Notes: generated by a model from the sequence alone, not told the origin. 25,105 nt of DNA from an uncultured Oscillospiraceae bacterium (GCA_900757655.1 CAAEOT010000031.1:1-25105), one strand, 5' to 3'. Counted from the first letter of the stretch, positions 13,720 to 22,416 are shown. Program-made: numbers and translations.

Positions 13720-15416
13720 GATTCTCTCTCACCTTTCTTAAGCGATTGTTTATAGGCAGCGGCAGAGGCAAGCTGCTCGGCCGCGCTGGCCAGCGTCAGG
13801 GGCGTGATATGGTCGCCGCCGTAAAGCCGCGCGATCTCGCGCTGACGGCCGTCACTGTCAAGCGGCTGCACCGTTGTGCGGGTGCGGCCGTCCTGCTCGC
13901 ACTTTTCGATCAGGTAATGCTGATCGGCCATGGCAGCGATCTGCGGCAGGTGCGTGATGCAGATGACCTGTTTGGTCGCAGAGAGCTTACTGAGCTTCTC
14001 CCCCACGCGCTGCGCGGCCACGCCGGAGACACCGGCGTCCACCTCGTCAAAGACCATGGAGGGCACATCGTCGCGCTCGGCAAAGACGTTTTTGAGCGCC
14101 AGCATGATGCGCGACAGCTCGCCGCCGGACGCGATCTTGCTGATGCGGCCGAGCGCCTCGCCGGTGTTTGCCGAGATCAGAAAGCGCACATTGTCCGCAC
14201 CGGAGGCCTGAAAGCCAGGATTGCCGCCAAGCGGCGTGATCTCCACGCGGAAACGTGCTGACGGCATGGACAGCTCGCGCAGCTCGCGCTCGACCTGCCG
14301 TTCCAGTGCGGTTGCGGCAGCCTGTCGCGCCTGCGTCAATTTCGCTGCCTCAGCGCGCGTCTGCTCCGCCTGCTTTTGAATCAGCGATTCAAGCTTCTGC
14401 AGCCGGTCGCCGGCGTATTCAATCTGATCGAGCCGGGTCTGGGCCGCCTCGAGCGTATCGATCAGCCCAGCCTCGTCCGTGTTGTATTTCCGTTCCAGTC
14501 GCCGGAGCAGCGACAGGCGCGTTTCAATGCGGTCAAACTCCTCGTCGGAAAAGTCCAGCCCGTCGCGGAAGTCACGCAGTGTCTCCGCTGCGTCCTGCAG
14601 CGTGAACATCGCACCCTTGACCGCTTCCGGCAGGCTCACGAGCTCGCTCGCGTAGTTCGCGGCACGCTCGACCTCCGACAGGGCCTCACCCGCCAGCGCG
14701 GATGCGGAATCGTCCCGCCCGGCCAGCAGATCATATGCCTGATCGACCGCCTCCGAGAGCTTTTCAAAGTTGCGCAGCAGGTCACTCCGCTCCGTGAGCT
14801 CCGCCTCTTCCCCGGCCTTGAGCTCCACGCGCTCCAGCTCTTCGATCTGGCGGCGAAGACTTTCGGTCAGCAGTTCTTTTTCATTTTCATAAGTCAAGAG
14901 CGTGTCACGCTCCTTGCACAGCTCCTGATAGGCACGGTACTGCTCGCGATAGTGCGCAAGCTCCGGTTCCAGCTGGCCGAACCGGTCCAGATTGCGCAGG
15001 TGCTCCCGCTCGTCGAGCAGGTGCTGGCCGTCGTTCTGGCCGTGGATATCGAGCAGCAGCGCACCCAGTGTGCGCAGCTGCGCCGTTGTGACCGGGACGC
15101 CGCAGACACGGCAGGACGTCTTGCCCTCCGCCGTGATCTGGCGGCGGATAATGAGCTCATCGTCGCACTCGATCTCGTTTTCCTCGCACCATGCCTGGCA
15201 CGGGTCGGGGTCGAACGCCGCGCAGACGACCGCCTTTTCCGCGCCGGTGCGCACCAGTTCACGTGAAACACGTGCGCCGAGGATCGCGTGCATGGCGTCC
15301 ACAAGGATGGACTTGCCTGCGCCGGTCTCGCCGGTCAGAATGTTCAGGCCGGGGCCGAGCTCCAGATCGGCCCGCTCAATGACCGCGACGTTTTCAATAT
15401 GCAGTTCTCGCAGCAA
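13716..15416 (-). CDS. recN: DNA repair protein RecN
   Basis: This 566-residue SMC-like ATPase has a Walker A (GETGAGKS, residues 29-36), the DIHGQNDGQ motif, and a long coiled-coil middle (about 155-375). The ABC signature ASGGELSRIMLALK and Walker B FDEVDAGVSG are followed by the THLPQIAA H-loop. RecN acts early at double-strand breaks, holding DNA ends or sister chromosomes for RecA-dependent repair. It begins 24 bases after the argR stop with a CAGGAGGTGAAG-type ribosome site. It overlaps the next gene by ATGA. The argR-recN order is the classic Bacillota arrangement. Length is normal. Confidence 0.96.
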   Translation of the reverse strand: MLRELHIENVAVIERADLELGPGLNILTGETGAGKSILVDAMHAILGARVSRELVRTGAEKAVVCAAFDPDPCQAWCEENEIECDDELIIRRQITAEGKTSCRVCGVPVTTAQLRTLGALLLDIHGQNDGQHLLDEREHLRNLDRFGQLEPELAHYREQYRAYQELCKERDTLLTYENEKELLTESLRRQIEELERVELKAGEEAELTERSDLLRNFEKLSEAVDQAYDLLAGRDDSASALAGEALSEVERAANYASELVSLPEAVKGAMFTLQDAAETLRDFRDGLDFSDEEFDRIETRLSLLRRLERKYNTDEAGLIDTLEAAQTRLDQIEYAGDRLQKLESLIQKQAEQTRAEAAKLTQARQAAATALERQVERELRELSMPSARFRVEITPLGGNPGFQASGADNVRFLISANTGEALGRISKIASGGELSRIMLALKNVFAERDDVPSMVFDEVDAGVSGVAAQRVGEKLSKLSATKQVICITHLPQIAAMADQHYLIEKCEQDGRTRTTVQPLDSDGRQREIARLYGGDHITPLTLASAAEQLASAAAYKQSLKKGERES

Positions 15417-15440
15417 AGCGCTTCACCTCCTGCGGCGTCG

Positions 15441-15890
15441 TCAAAGCAGCTTTTCGATCTCGTGGAAAAACTCATCGGCGGACGTATTGTCTTTCATGAG
15501 CAGAAACGCCGTGTCGTCACCTGCCAGCGTACCGACGAGCGTGTCGATGCGCATGCTGTCAAGCGCGGAGCACGCAGCCGAGGCAAGGCCTGGCAGCGTT
15601 TTGATGACGATGATGTTCTGTGCCTCGGCATAGGAAGTCACGCACTCGCGGAAAATTTTTTTCAGCCGCTCATCGTAGCCGGGAAATTCGTCCGCTGCCG
15701 GTGCAGCGTAGCGGTATTTCCCGCTCGGCGAGAGTGTTTTTGTCAGATGCAGCTCCTTGATATCGCGTGACAGCGTCGCCTGCGTACTCGGAACGCCGTG
15801 CTGTGCCAGCACATCCATGAGCTGGTTTTGTGTCTCGATCTCCTGCTCTGCAATGATCTGCAAAATGATGTTTTGTCTGGTGGATTTCAC
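15441..15890 (-). CDS. argR: Arginine repressor ArgR/AhrC
   Basis: This 149-residue protein has an N-terminal winged helix with the recognition region STQATLSRDIKELHL (residues about 35-49). The C-terminal oligomerisation and arginine-binding domain contains GTLAGDDTAFLL. With arginine bound, the hexamer represses arginine biosynthesis genes and may activate catabolism. The start is GTG at 15890, preceded by GAGGAGGG at 5-6 bases. A GTG further upstream (15905) overlaps the nadK stop (GTGA) and contains that ribosome site, so it is rejected. No arginine genes are in the window, so its targets lie elsewhere. It sits between nadK and recN as in many Bacillota. Confidence 0.95.
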   Translation of the reverse strand: MKSTRQNIILQIIAEQEIETQNQLMDVLAQHGVPSTQATLSRDIKELHLTKTLSPSGKYRYAAPAADEFPGYDERLKKIFRECVTSYAEAQNIIVIKTLPGLASAACSALDSMRIDTLVGTLAGDDTAFLLMKDNTSADEFFHEIEKLL

Positions 15891-15901
15891 GTCGTCCCTC
15901 C

Positions 15902-16759
15902 TCACAGTCTGTCTGTCAGCTTGCCAAAAGCCGTTTCATAAAAACTGCGGATGCCGGTATCGGCCAGCAGCGTGTAATTGTCCGATCTGCGGATGCGGAT
16001 CTGATCGCCGTGGATGAGTGCAATGCTGTCCCCGCCGTCCGCCACAAGAATGGCCGGCCGGTCGTGGATCCGCTCCGGAACGATTGTGATCTGTCGCCCG
16101 GGCGCAAGTACAAAGGATTTTCCGGCCAAACTGTGCGCGCAGATGGGTGTCATGATGATATTTTCATTTTCCGGCTCGACGAGCGGGCCGCCGGCTGACA
16201 TGGAGTAGGCCGTGGAGCCGGTCGGTGTGGCGACAATGATGCCGTCACCGTTGAAGCGCGTGATGGGCACGCCGTCACCATAAGCAGTCACGCCGATGCA
16301 GTCTACGTGCCCGCCGTGAATGACCACGTCGTTGAGCACTGACTGCGTGCAGATGGTCCGCTCATTGCGCACGAGCTCCACATCGAGCATCATGCGCCGG
16401 CTGATGGTATATTTCCCGTCCGCGATCTCGAGCAGCATGTCCAGCTCGTCTTCCTCCAGACCGGCCAGAAATCCCTTGCCGCCGAAGTTCACACCGATGA
16501 TCGGGATCGCGTGGTCGCGAAGTGTGACTGCAACATGCAGGATTGTCCCGTCGCCGCCCATGACAATGATGAGTGCGGCGTCCTGCGCCGCCTGCTTCAG
16601 CGGCTGTACCGGGATGTTTTCCGGCAGATAGGCTTTCGGCGCAAACACCGGAGAAACGACCACCTGATGGCCGTGTTCCGTGAGCATCCGATAAACCGTC
16701 AGTGCCTTTTGCAGTCCGCTGTCCCGATATGGATTGGCCGCAATGACAATATGTTTCAT
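15902..16759 (-). CDS. nadK: NAD kinase
   Basis: This 285-residue kinase has the GGDGT motif (68-72), the conserved VLNDVVIH segment (141-148) and the NGDGIIVATPTGSTAYS block (170-186) that forms the nucleotide-binding site. It phosphorylates NAD at the 2' position of the adenosine ribose to give NADP. It is the second cistron after dxs-tlyA; its ATG overlaps the tlyA stop by ATGA (16756-16759), pointing to translational coupling. A longer upstream frame is only the tlyA gene read in another frame. NADP supplied here is used by, among others, the MEP pathway that dxs starts, though the linkage may be only positional. Confidence 0.95.
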   Translation of the reverse strand: MKHIVIAANPYRDSGLQKALTVYRMLTEHGHQVVVSPVFAPKAYLPENIPVQPLKQAAQDAALIIVMGGDGTILHVAVTLRDHAIPIIGVNFGGKGFLAGLEEDELDMLLEIADGKYTISRRMMLDVELVRNERTICTQSVLNDVVIHGGHVDCIGVTAYGDGVPITRFNGDGIIVATPTGSTAYSMSAGGPLVEPENENIIMTPICAHSLAGKSFVLAPGRQITIVPERIHDRPAILVADGGDSIALIHGDQIRIRRSDNYTLLADTGIRSFYETAFGKLTDRL

Positions 16760-17574
16760 ACACTGCTCTCTTTTCCGTGGGCCAGCGCACCGTGCGACAG
16801 CTCCACAACGGCTGCCGGATCCAGCTCCGGTGCGGGGTGCGTCCCCTTGCACAGGTAGCCGAGATACTCAATGTTGCCCTCCGGGCCCTTAATGGGCGAA
16901 TAGTCCAGCCCCATGACGGTAAAGCCCGCCCCGGGCACAAAGTCCAGAAAACTCTCGAGCACCTCCAGATGCACCTTCGGATCCCGGACAACGCCTTTTT
17001 TACCGACCTCTTCGCGCCCGGCCTCAAACTGCGGCTTGATGAGGCAGACGACTGCAGCATCGTCTTTCAGCAGCGGACAGACCGCCGGCAGGATGAGCTT
17101 CACGGAGATGAACGACAGATCCATGACCGCGAGATCCAGCGGTTCCGGGATTTGATCGCTCGTGATATAGCGCACATTCGTGCGCTCCATGGAAATGACG
17201 CGCGGATCATTGCGCAGGCTCCAGGCCAGCTGGCCGTAGCCGACATCGACGGCATAGACCTTTGCCGCGCCGTTTTGCAGCAGCACATCCGTGAAGCCGC
17301 CGGTCGAGGCACCGCAGTCGATACACGTCAGGCCGGTTGGATCGACCGGAAATACCTTGAGGGCTTTTTCCAATTTGAAACCGCCGCGGCTGACATAGGG
17401 CAGCGTGTTGCCGCGCACCTCGATCTTCACATCGGGAGCGACCTGTGCGCCGGGCTTGTCCGCGCGCTGGCCGTTGACATAGACCACACCGCTCATGATG
17501 ATCGCCTTCGCGCGCTCGCGGCTCTCGCTCAGGCCCTGATCGAAGACAAGCTGATCGAGTCGTACTTTCTTCAT
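16756..17574 (-). CDS. tlyA: TlyA-family rRNA 2'-O-methyltransferase
   Basis: This 272-residue protein joins an N-terminal S4 RNA-binding domain (about residues 4-65, RLDQLVFDQGLSESRERAK) to a FtsJ/RrmJ-like methyltransferase domain. The SAM motif DCGASTGGFTD is at 86-96. Catalytic-type residues lie in the AVMDLSFIS and CLIKPQFE segments. TlyA proteins methylate ribose 2'-OH groups of cytidines in 16S and/or 23S rRNA, which affects capreomycin sensitivity in mycobacteria. Short-type members methylate only the 16S/23S set suited to their length, which cannot be decided here. They were formerly called hemolysin A, a name not supported by the fold. Its ATG overlaps the dxs stop (17571-17574). 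Confidence 0.94.
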   Translation of the reverse strand: MKKVRLDQLVFDQGLSESRERAKAIIMSGVVYVNGQRADKPGAQVAPDVKIEVRGNTLPYVSRGGFKLEKALKVFPVDPTGLTCIDCGASTGGFTDVLLQNGAAKVYAVDVGYGQLAWSLRNDPRVISMERTNVRYITSDQIPEPLDLAVMDLSFISVKLILPAVCPLLKDDAAVVCLIKPQFEAGREEVGKKGVVRDPKVHLEVLESFLDFVPGAGFTVMGLDYSPIKGPEGNIEYLGYLCKGTHPAPELDPAAVVELSHGALAHGKESSV

Positions 17575-19430
17575 GCGCCGTTCCCCTCTCTCTCGCCGGA
17601 GCGCATCGCCCGCGCGGCGGCGACGATTGCCCGTGCGTCCAGACCGTATGCCGCTTTGAGCACATCCGGCGCGCCGTGCGGGATGATACCGTTGCCAAGA
17701 TTCAGCAGCCGTGCTGCTTTCAGCGGGATACCGGCCTGCTCCGCAGCCGAGAGCACCTGCTCGCCAACACAGTTTGCCGCGCAGACATCCTCGACCGCCA
17801 GCAGCTGCCCCGTCTTGTGTAAGGACGCAAGTACCGGCGCCCATTCCAGCGGCGCGACCTGCGCGAGCTTGATCACTTCGGCCGAAATGCCCTGCTGCGC
17901 AAGCTGCTCTGCCGCCTGCAGCACGTCGTTGATGACGATGCCATAGGTCAGGAGCGTCAGATCACTGCCTTCCCGCAAAACCGTGACGGGCTCCGGATGA
18001 CAGTCACGATAAGCGCCCTCACCGCCGCGCGGATAGCGCACGGCGACCGGGCCGTCCAGCTCCAGCACCGCCTTGCGCAGCATTGCGCGCAGCTCGGCGA
18101 AGCTTGCCGGACAGAGGATGCGCATATATGGCACGGAGCTCAGATAGCTGATGTCAAAGCAGCCGTTGTGCGTATCGCCGTCATTGCCGACGATGCCGGC
18201 GCGGTCAACGCCGAGCACCAGATGCAGCCGCTGCAGCGCCGTGTCGTGAATGAGCATGTCATACGCACGTTGCAGGAAACTCGAGTAAATCGCCGCGACA
18301 GGCTTGAGCCCCTGCTTTGCCATACCGCTGGCCATCGTGATCGCGTGCCCCTCTGCAATGCCGACATCATAGAGCCGGTCCGGGTGGTGCGCGGCAAAGG
18401 CTGTCAGGCCCGTACCGGTCAGCATGGCCGCCGTGATGGCGACGACCGTCGGGTCTTCATCCGCCAGCTGAGAGAGTGTTTCACCAAATACGTGTGAAAA
18501 GTCCGGTTTGGACGCCGGCAGCGCACCGGTCACGGGGTCGAACGAGCTGACGCCGTGGTATTTTTCCGGCGCCTGCTCCGTATATGGGATGCCCTTACCC
18601 TTTTGCGTCACGACGTGCAGCAGCACCGGCTGGCGCAGATCGCGTGCCCAGCGCAGCATCTTCTCCAGCTGCGGCTCATCGTGCCCGTCCACCGGACCAA
18701 TATAGTAAAAGCCCATATCGTCGAACATATTGTTCGGCAGTACGAGGTCTTTCACGCGCTCCTTCACACGGTGCAGTACTTTATACAGCCCGCGCGCCTT
18801 GCCGACGGTGCTGCGGTAAAACTGCTTGAAGTGCAGATAGCTCGGCTTCACGCGCTGCTTGGACAGCAGCGTCGCCATACCGCCGACATTTTTGTTGATA
18901 GACATACCGTTATCGTTGAGCACGATGACCATGGGCTCACCGCTCTGTCCGGCGTCCGACAGGCCCTCATATGCCAGGCCACCGGTCAGTGCGCCGTCGC
19001 CGATGAGGGCAATGACGTCATAGTCCGCTCCCGTGAGCGTGCGCGCCCGGGCCATACCCAGCGCGACGGAGATCGACGTGGAGGCGTGGCCGGCCACAAA
19101 CGCATCGTGCACGCTCTCGTCCGGCTTCGGGAAGCCGGCGATGCCGCCGAACTGCCGCAGCGTGGTAAACGCCTCTCTTCGTCCGGTCAAAATCTTATGC
19201 ACGTAACTCTGATGACCGACGTCGAACACGAGCCGGTCGTTTTCGGTGTTAAATACACGGTCGATTGCGACCGTGAGCTCCACCGCGCCGAGATTGGACG
19301 CCAGATGCCCGCCGGTCTTTGCAAGATTCTCGACCAGGAAAGAACGAAGTTCCGCACACAGTGCCGGAATTTCTTCCGCCGGCAGCGCCTTCAGGTCGGC
19401 CGGTGAATGGATTCGCTCTAATATACTCAA
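17571..19430 (-). CDS. dxs: 1-deoxy-D-xylulose-5-phosphate synthase
   Basis: This is a full-length DXS of 619 residues from the preferred start. It has TGGHLASNLG near the N-terminus, the thiamine diphosphate motif GDGALTGG (from about 144) closing with NDNGMSIN (172-179), YDVGIAEGHA, and the transketolase C-terminal domain with RYPRGGEG. It condenses pyruvate and glyceraldehyde 3-phosphate, the first step of the MEP isoprenoid pathway. The TTG at 19430 is chosen because GTGAGG (19445-19440) is a ribosome site with 9-base spacing, and the upstream GTG at 19445 would lie almost on the predicted transcription start. The choice is moderately sure. It opens the dxs-tlyA-nadK-argR-recN operon directly after ispA, which makes the downstream prenyl diphosphate. 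Confidence 0.93.
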   Translation of the reverse strand: MSILERIHSPADLKALPAEEIPALCAELRSFLVENLAKTGGHLASNLGAVELTVAIDRVFNTENDRLVFDVGHQSYVHKILTGRREAFTTLRQFGGIAGFPKPDESVHDAFVAGHASTSISVALGMARARTLTGADYDVIALIGDGALTGGLAYEGLSDAGQSGEPMVIVLNDNGMSINKNVGGMATLLSKQRVKPSYLHFKQFYRSTVGKARGLYKVLHRVKERVKDLVLPNNMFDDMGFYYIGPVDGHDEPQLEKMLRWARDLRQPVLLHVVTQKGKGIPYTEQAPEKYHGVSSFDPVTGALPASKPDFSHVFGETLSQLADEDPTVVAITAAMLTGTGLTAFAAHHPDRLYDVGIAEGHAITMASGMAKQGLKPVAAIYSSFLQRAYDMLIHDTALQRLHLVLGVDRAGIVGNDGDTHNGCFDISYLSSVPYMRILCPASFAELRAMLRKAVLELDGPVAVRYPRGGEGAYRDCHPEPVTVLREGSDLTLLTYGIVINDVLQAAEQLAQQGISAEVIKLAQVAPLEWAPVLASLHKTGQLLAVEDVCAANCVGEQVLSAAEQAGIPLKAARLLNLGNGIIPHGAPDVLKAAYGLDARAIVAAARAMRSGEREGNGA

Positions 19431-19464
19431 AACAGAATACCTCACGCATAATAATACATGATAT

Positions 19465-19493
19465 ACTATAACAAAAAGTGCCGGACTTTACAA
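19465..19493 (-). promoter_or_regulatory. Promoter of the dxs operon, overlapping the upstream terminator
   Basis: On the minus strand TTGTAA (19493-19488) and TATAGT (19470-19465) are separated by 17 bases. The -35 box lies inside the hairpin loop of the terminator for the preceding operon. The implied leader to the TTG start is about 28 bases. Confidence 0.5.
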
Positions 19494-19513
19494 GAGTAAG
19501 CCGGCACTTTTCG
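19471..19513 (-). terminator. Terminator after ispA
   Basis: On the minus strand an 11-base perfect stem (19511-19501 with 19484-19474) closes a loop that can pair further (CTTA with TAAG plus a bulge). TTTTTG follows. It is 35 bases after the ispA stop and separates the xse-ispA unit from dxs. Confidence 0.8.
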
Positions 19514-19546
19514 CATTTTCACCGGAAGTCCGGTGGTTTTATGGAT

Positions 19547-20425
19547 TCAGTTTTTCCGATCCGCCAGTGAGCGGGCGAGCTGCCGCAGGAAAGCGCTGTC
19601 CGCAAACACACCGTCCACGGCCGCAGCCGCTTCCTCGGACAGCTCGTGCACATAGGCGCTGCAGCGCTCCAGACCATAGAGCGCCATGAAGGTGTTCTTC
19701 CCCTCGCGTGCATCCGAGCCGATAGGCTTGCCGAGCTCCGCCTCTGTGCTGATGACATCGAGCATGTCATCACGGATCTGGAATGCCAGGCCAAGCGCCT
19801 TGGCATACTGCGCCGCAGCCGCGCGCTGCTGCGCGTTGCCGCCGCCGCAGGTCACACCCATGAGGCAGGCGGCGTGGATCATCGCTGATGTCTTACGGTC
19901 ATTGATGTCCATCAGTTCCTCCTTCGTGAGGACCTTGCCCTCGCCCTCCATATCGAGCTGCTGACCGCCGCAGATGCCGCTTTCACCGGCGGCTTCCGCA
20001 AGCAGACGCGCGCACTCGGCGCGCACTTCCACCGGCAGGTCCGTCGAAAGGATCGTGCGGAACGCTTCTGCCTGCAGGGCGTCGCCTGCAAGCGTCGCCG
20101 TGCACTCACCGTAAATCACGTGGTTCGTCGGCTTGCCGCGGCGCAGGTCATCGTTATCCATGCACGGCAGATCGTCGTGGATGAGGGAATAAGTATGCAC
20201 CATCTCGACCGCGCATGCGATCGGAAGTGCAGCCCGTACATCCCCACCGCACGCGGCGCAGAACGCGAGCACTAGTACCGGGCGCAGACGCTTGCCGCCA
20301 GCGGTCAGGCTGTAGTGCATCGCCTCCAGAAGGCGGTGATAGGACACAGTGGTGTCCGCAAAATAAGTATTGAGCGCCGCATCGGCGAGCGCTTTATATT
20401 CCTGATACTGTGCCTGATAATCCAT
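19547..20425 (-). CDS. ispA: Farnesyl diphosphate synthase (short-chain polyprenyl synthase)
   Basis: This 292-residue enzyme has GGKRLRP (43-49), a first Asp-rich motif DDLPCMD (84-90) and a second one, DDMLD (219-223), plus the GDALQAEAF and GGQQLDM motifs. The first motif has the two-residue insertion (DDxxxxD) and a Tyr five residues before it, as in bacterial farnesyl diphosphate synthases. It adds isopentenyl units to make C15 prenyl diphosphate for undecaprenyl-PP and quinones. It starts three bases after the xseB stop, and dxs follows after the terminator. Product length is inferred from the motifs; a C20 product is not fully excluded. Confidence 0.93.
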   Translation of the reverse strand: MDYQAQYQEYKALADAALNTYFADTTVSYHRLLEAMHYSLTAGGKRLRPVLVLAFCAACGGDVRAALPIACAVEMVHTYSLIHDDLPCMDNDDLRRGKPTNHVIYGECTATLAGDALQAEAFRTILSTDLPVEVRAECARLLAEAAGESGICGGQQLDMEGEGKVLTKEELMDINDRKTSAMIHAACLMGVTCGGGNAQQRAAAAQYAKALGLAFQIRDDMLDVISTEAELGKPIGSDAREGKNTFMALYGLERCSAYVHELSEEAAAAVDGVFADSAFLRQLARSLADRKN

Positions 20426-20428
20426 GTA

Positions 20429-20662
20429 TCATTCCTCGGTTTCAAACGGGAGCTCGACAGGCGCACCGTCGTTCCCTTTCTTGAGCTGCACGACCTTCTG
20501 CTCCGCCGTATCCAGCATTTCGTTGCAGGCCGCGAGCAGATGTGACCCCTCCTCGAACAGCGCCAGTGACGCATCGAGCGGCACATCGCCCTTTTCCAGC
20601 TGCTTGACGATCTCATCCAGCCGCTGCATGGACGCTTCAAAGGTCAGTTTCTGTTTTGCCAT
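20429..20662 (-). CDS. xseB: Exodeoxyribonuclease VII small subunit
   Basis: This 77-residue protein matches XseB throughout: TFEASMQRLDEIVKQLEKGD (residues 7-26), then LDASLALFEEGSHLL and a helical AEQKVVQL segment. XseB helices assemble along XseA in a large complex that degrades single-stranded DNA from both ends. The start is the ATG at 20662: GGGAGG abuts the alternative ATG at 20668 but has a 6-base spacing to this one. The 5' end overlaps the 3' end of xseA by 26 bases in a different frame, a common way to couple the two subunits. Confidence 0.94.
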   Translation of the reverse strand: MAKQKLTFEASMQRLDEIVKQLEKGDVPLDASLALFEEGSHLLAACNEMLDTAEQKVVQLKKGNDGAPVELPFETEE

Positions 20663-21866
20663 GGGCATCCTCCCTGTTGTTCACGGTGCAGTGCAGCGCA
20701 CCGTCCTGAAGCTGTACGCGGATCGTGTCGCCGGGTTGTGTCTGCGCCGCTGAGCGGAGCACTGCACCGTCGGCATCCGTCGCCACGGCGTAGCCGCGGG
20801 CAAGTACTTTCAGCGGACTCATCGCATCCAGCGCCGCTGCGCACCGTGCAAAATCATGTCTGCGCGCAGCGAGCCAGCGCTCCCCTGCCGCCGTCAGGCG
20901 GCTGCGGGTGTAGTCCAGCTCCACGCGCCGAAGATCAAAATAAGCGGCCGGTGACTGCAGCACACGGCGGCCGGCCAGATTCTCCAGCGCGGCCCGGCGC
21001 TGTGTCATCTGCTTGCGCATCGCCTGCGCCATGCGGATGTCATATCCACGCAGCGTTTCACGGATGTCCTCCGCATTCGGCACAGCCAGCTCCGCCGCGT
21101 TCGACGGCGTTGCGGCGCGCAGATCGGCCACAAAGTCCGAAATCGTCACATCCGGTTCGTGCCCGACGGCGGATATGACCGGGATGTCCGAATCATAGAT
21201 TGCACGCGCGACCCGCTCATCATTAAACGCCCACAGGTCCTCGATCGAACCGCCGCCGCGTCCGGTAATGATGAGGTCACCGACCTGATAGCGATTGGCA
21301 TACCGGATCGCTCCGGCAATCTCCGCCGGTGCCTCCGTTCCCTGTACGCGCACGGGCAGCAGCACGACCTCGCTGGCCGGCCAGCGCTTGCCGAGCACGC
21401 GGATAATGTCGCGCACGGCTGCGCCCGCCGACGACGTGATCACAGCGATCCGCTGTGGAAATGCCGGCAGCGGCTTTTTGTGCGCACGGTCAAACAGGCC
21501 CTCTTTCTGTAGCTGCTCCTTGAGCTGCTCATAAGCGGCATACAGGTCGCCCACGCCGCCCGGGATGAGCCGCGTGCAGTAGAGCTGATACGCGCCGTCG
21601 CGCGGATAGACCGCGATGCGGCCGATGGCCGCAACGCTCATACCGCTCGCCGGACGAAAGCGCAGCGACTGTGCGCTGCTGCGGAACATCACGCACCGCA
21701 GACTGCTCTCGGCGTCCTTGAGCGTGAAATAATGATGTCCGGACGGATAGACCTTGTAGTTGGACAGTTCCCCCGTCACGCAGACGTTGCCGAGCAGCGC
21801 ATCCGCATCCAGCAGCTGCTTGATGTGGGCGTTGAGCTCCGTTACGGTAAAGGATGTACGCGCCAT
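20637..21866 (-). CDS. xseA: Exodeoxyribonuclease VII large subunit
   Basis: This 409-residue protein has an N-terminal OB-fold (about 1-100, VTGELSNYKVYPSGHHYFTL). The catalytic core carries ITSSAGAAVRD (143-153), GRGGGSIEDLWAFNDE (202-217) and GHEPDVTISDFVADLRAATP (235-254). A coiled-coil tail follows. It is the nuclease subunit of ExoVII, cutting single-stranded DNA into short oligonucleotides during repair. The ATG at 21866 follows the nusB stop after a single base. A much longer open frame upstream is only the nusB gene read out of frame. It overlaps xseB at its end. The usual Bacillota neighbour folD is not present between nusB and xseA. Confidence 0.96.
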   Translation of the reverse strand: MARTSFTVTELNAHIKQLLDADALLGNVCVTGELSNYKVYPSGHHYFTLKDAESSLRCVMFRSSAQSLRFRPASGMSVAAIGRIAVYPRDGAYQLYCTRLIPGGVGDLYAAYEQLKEQLQKEGLFDRAHKKPLPAFPQRIAVITSSAGAAVRDIIRVLGKRWPASEVVLLPVRVQGTEAPAEIAGAIRYANRYQVGDLIITGRGGGSIEDLWAFNDERVARAIYDSDIPVISAVGHEPDVTISDFVADLRAATPSNAAELAVPNAEDIRETLRGYDIRMAQAMRKQMTQRRAALENLAGRRVLQSPAAYFDLRRVELDYTRSRLTAAGERWLAARRHDFARCAAALDAMSPLKVLARGYAVATDADGAVLRSAAQTQPGDTIRVQLQDGALHCTVNNREDAHGKTETDL

Positions 21867-21867
21867 G

Positions 21868-22395
21868 TCAGCCTTCGGCGCCGTTCTCAGGCACCTGTTC
21901 GGGCTCGGCAGCCGGTTCTTCGGAAGTTGCTTGCTCCTCTTCGGCTTCCGGCTCGACCTCGCCGCGCACGAAGCTGCCGAGCACGCCATTGATAAACGCG
22001 ACCGTCTCCGGCTCCTCGTAGCCCTTGGCCAGCTCCACCGCCTCGTTGATCGCGGCGGCGTTCGGCACGTCGTCCATATACAGAATCTCGCACATGGCGC
22101 AGCGCATGATCGCCGCAGCGACGCGGGAAATGCGCTCCAGCCGCCAGCCGCGGGCATATTTCTCGATCATGTGGTTGAGCTCGTACATATGGTCATAGAC
22201 CAGGCCGGTCAGACGGCGGATATAGTCGAGCTGCTTCTCGTCCGGATACTCCTGAAACAGCGGATCCTCCTCCGCCAGCGTCGCAAAATACTCCCGGCTG
22301 AAGAAGGTGTCCGCCGTCTCGCGGGCGTCATCCCCGGCGAGCTGCGCGGCAAAGCTGAGCTGGATTGCGATCTCACGCGCAACCGTTCTTGTCAT
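21868..22395 (-). CDS. nusB: Transcription antitermination factor NusB, with acidic tail
   Basis: This 175-residue protein has the all-helical NusB fold: REIAIQLSFAAQL at the N-terminus, then ERISRVAAAIMRCAMCEILY and the hallmark NAAAINEAVELAKGY and FINGVLGSF segments near residues 110-140. NusB with NusE (S10) binds boxA RNA and prevents early termination of rRNA operons. After about residue 143 it carries a Glu/Ala/Pro-rich acidic tail of around 32 residues (EVEPEAEEEQATSEEP onward) beyond the usual domain. It lies between a yqhY-like Asp23 gene and xseA, the conserved Bacillota order. The stop is one base from the xseA start, so the pair is translationally coupled. Confidence 0.94.
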   Translation of the reverse strand: MTRTVAREIAIQLSFAAQLAGDDARETADTFFSREYFATLAEEDPLFQEYPDEKQLDYIRRLTGLVYDHMYELNHMIEKYARGWRLERISRVAAAIMRCAMCEILYMDDVPNAAAINEAVELAKGYEEPETVAFINGVLGSFVRGEVEPEAEEEQATSEEPAAEPEQVPENGAEG

Positions 22396-22416
22396 AGTGA
22401 TTTCTCCTGCTTCTTT

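Noticed and set aside
12412..13755. 447-codon plus-strand open frame opposite tyrS
   Set aside because: It runs antisense to tyrS and the C_GCAxxG_C_C gene, has biased composition, and shows no family motif.
16756..17574. Hemolysin annotation for the TlyA protein
   Set aside because: The S4 plus FtsJ-like methyltransferase layout supports an rRNA methyltransferase; the hemolysin label is historical.
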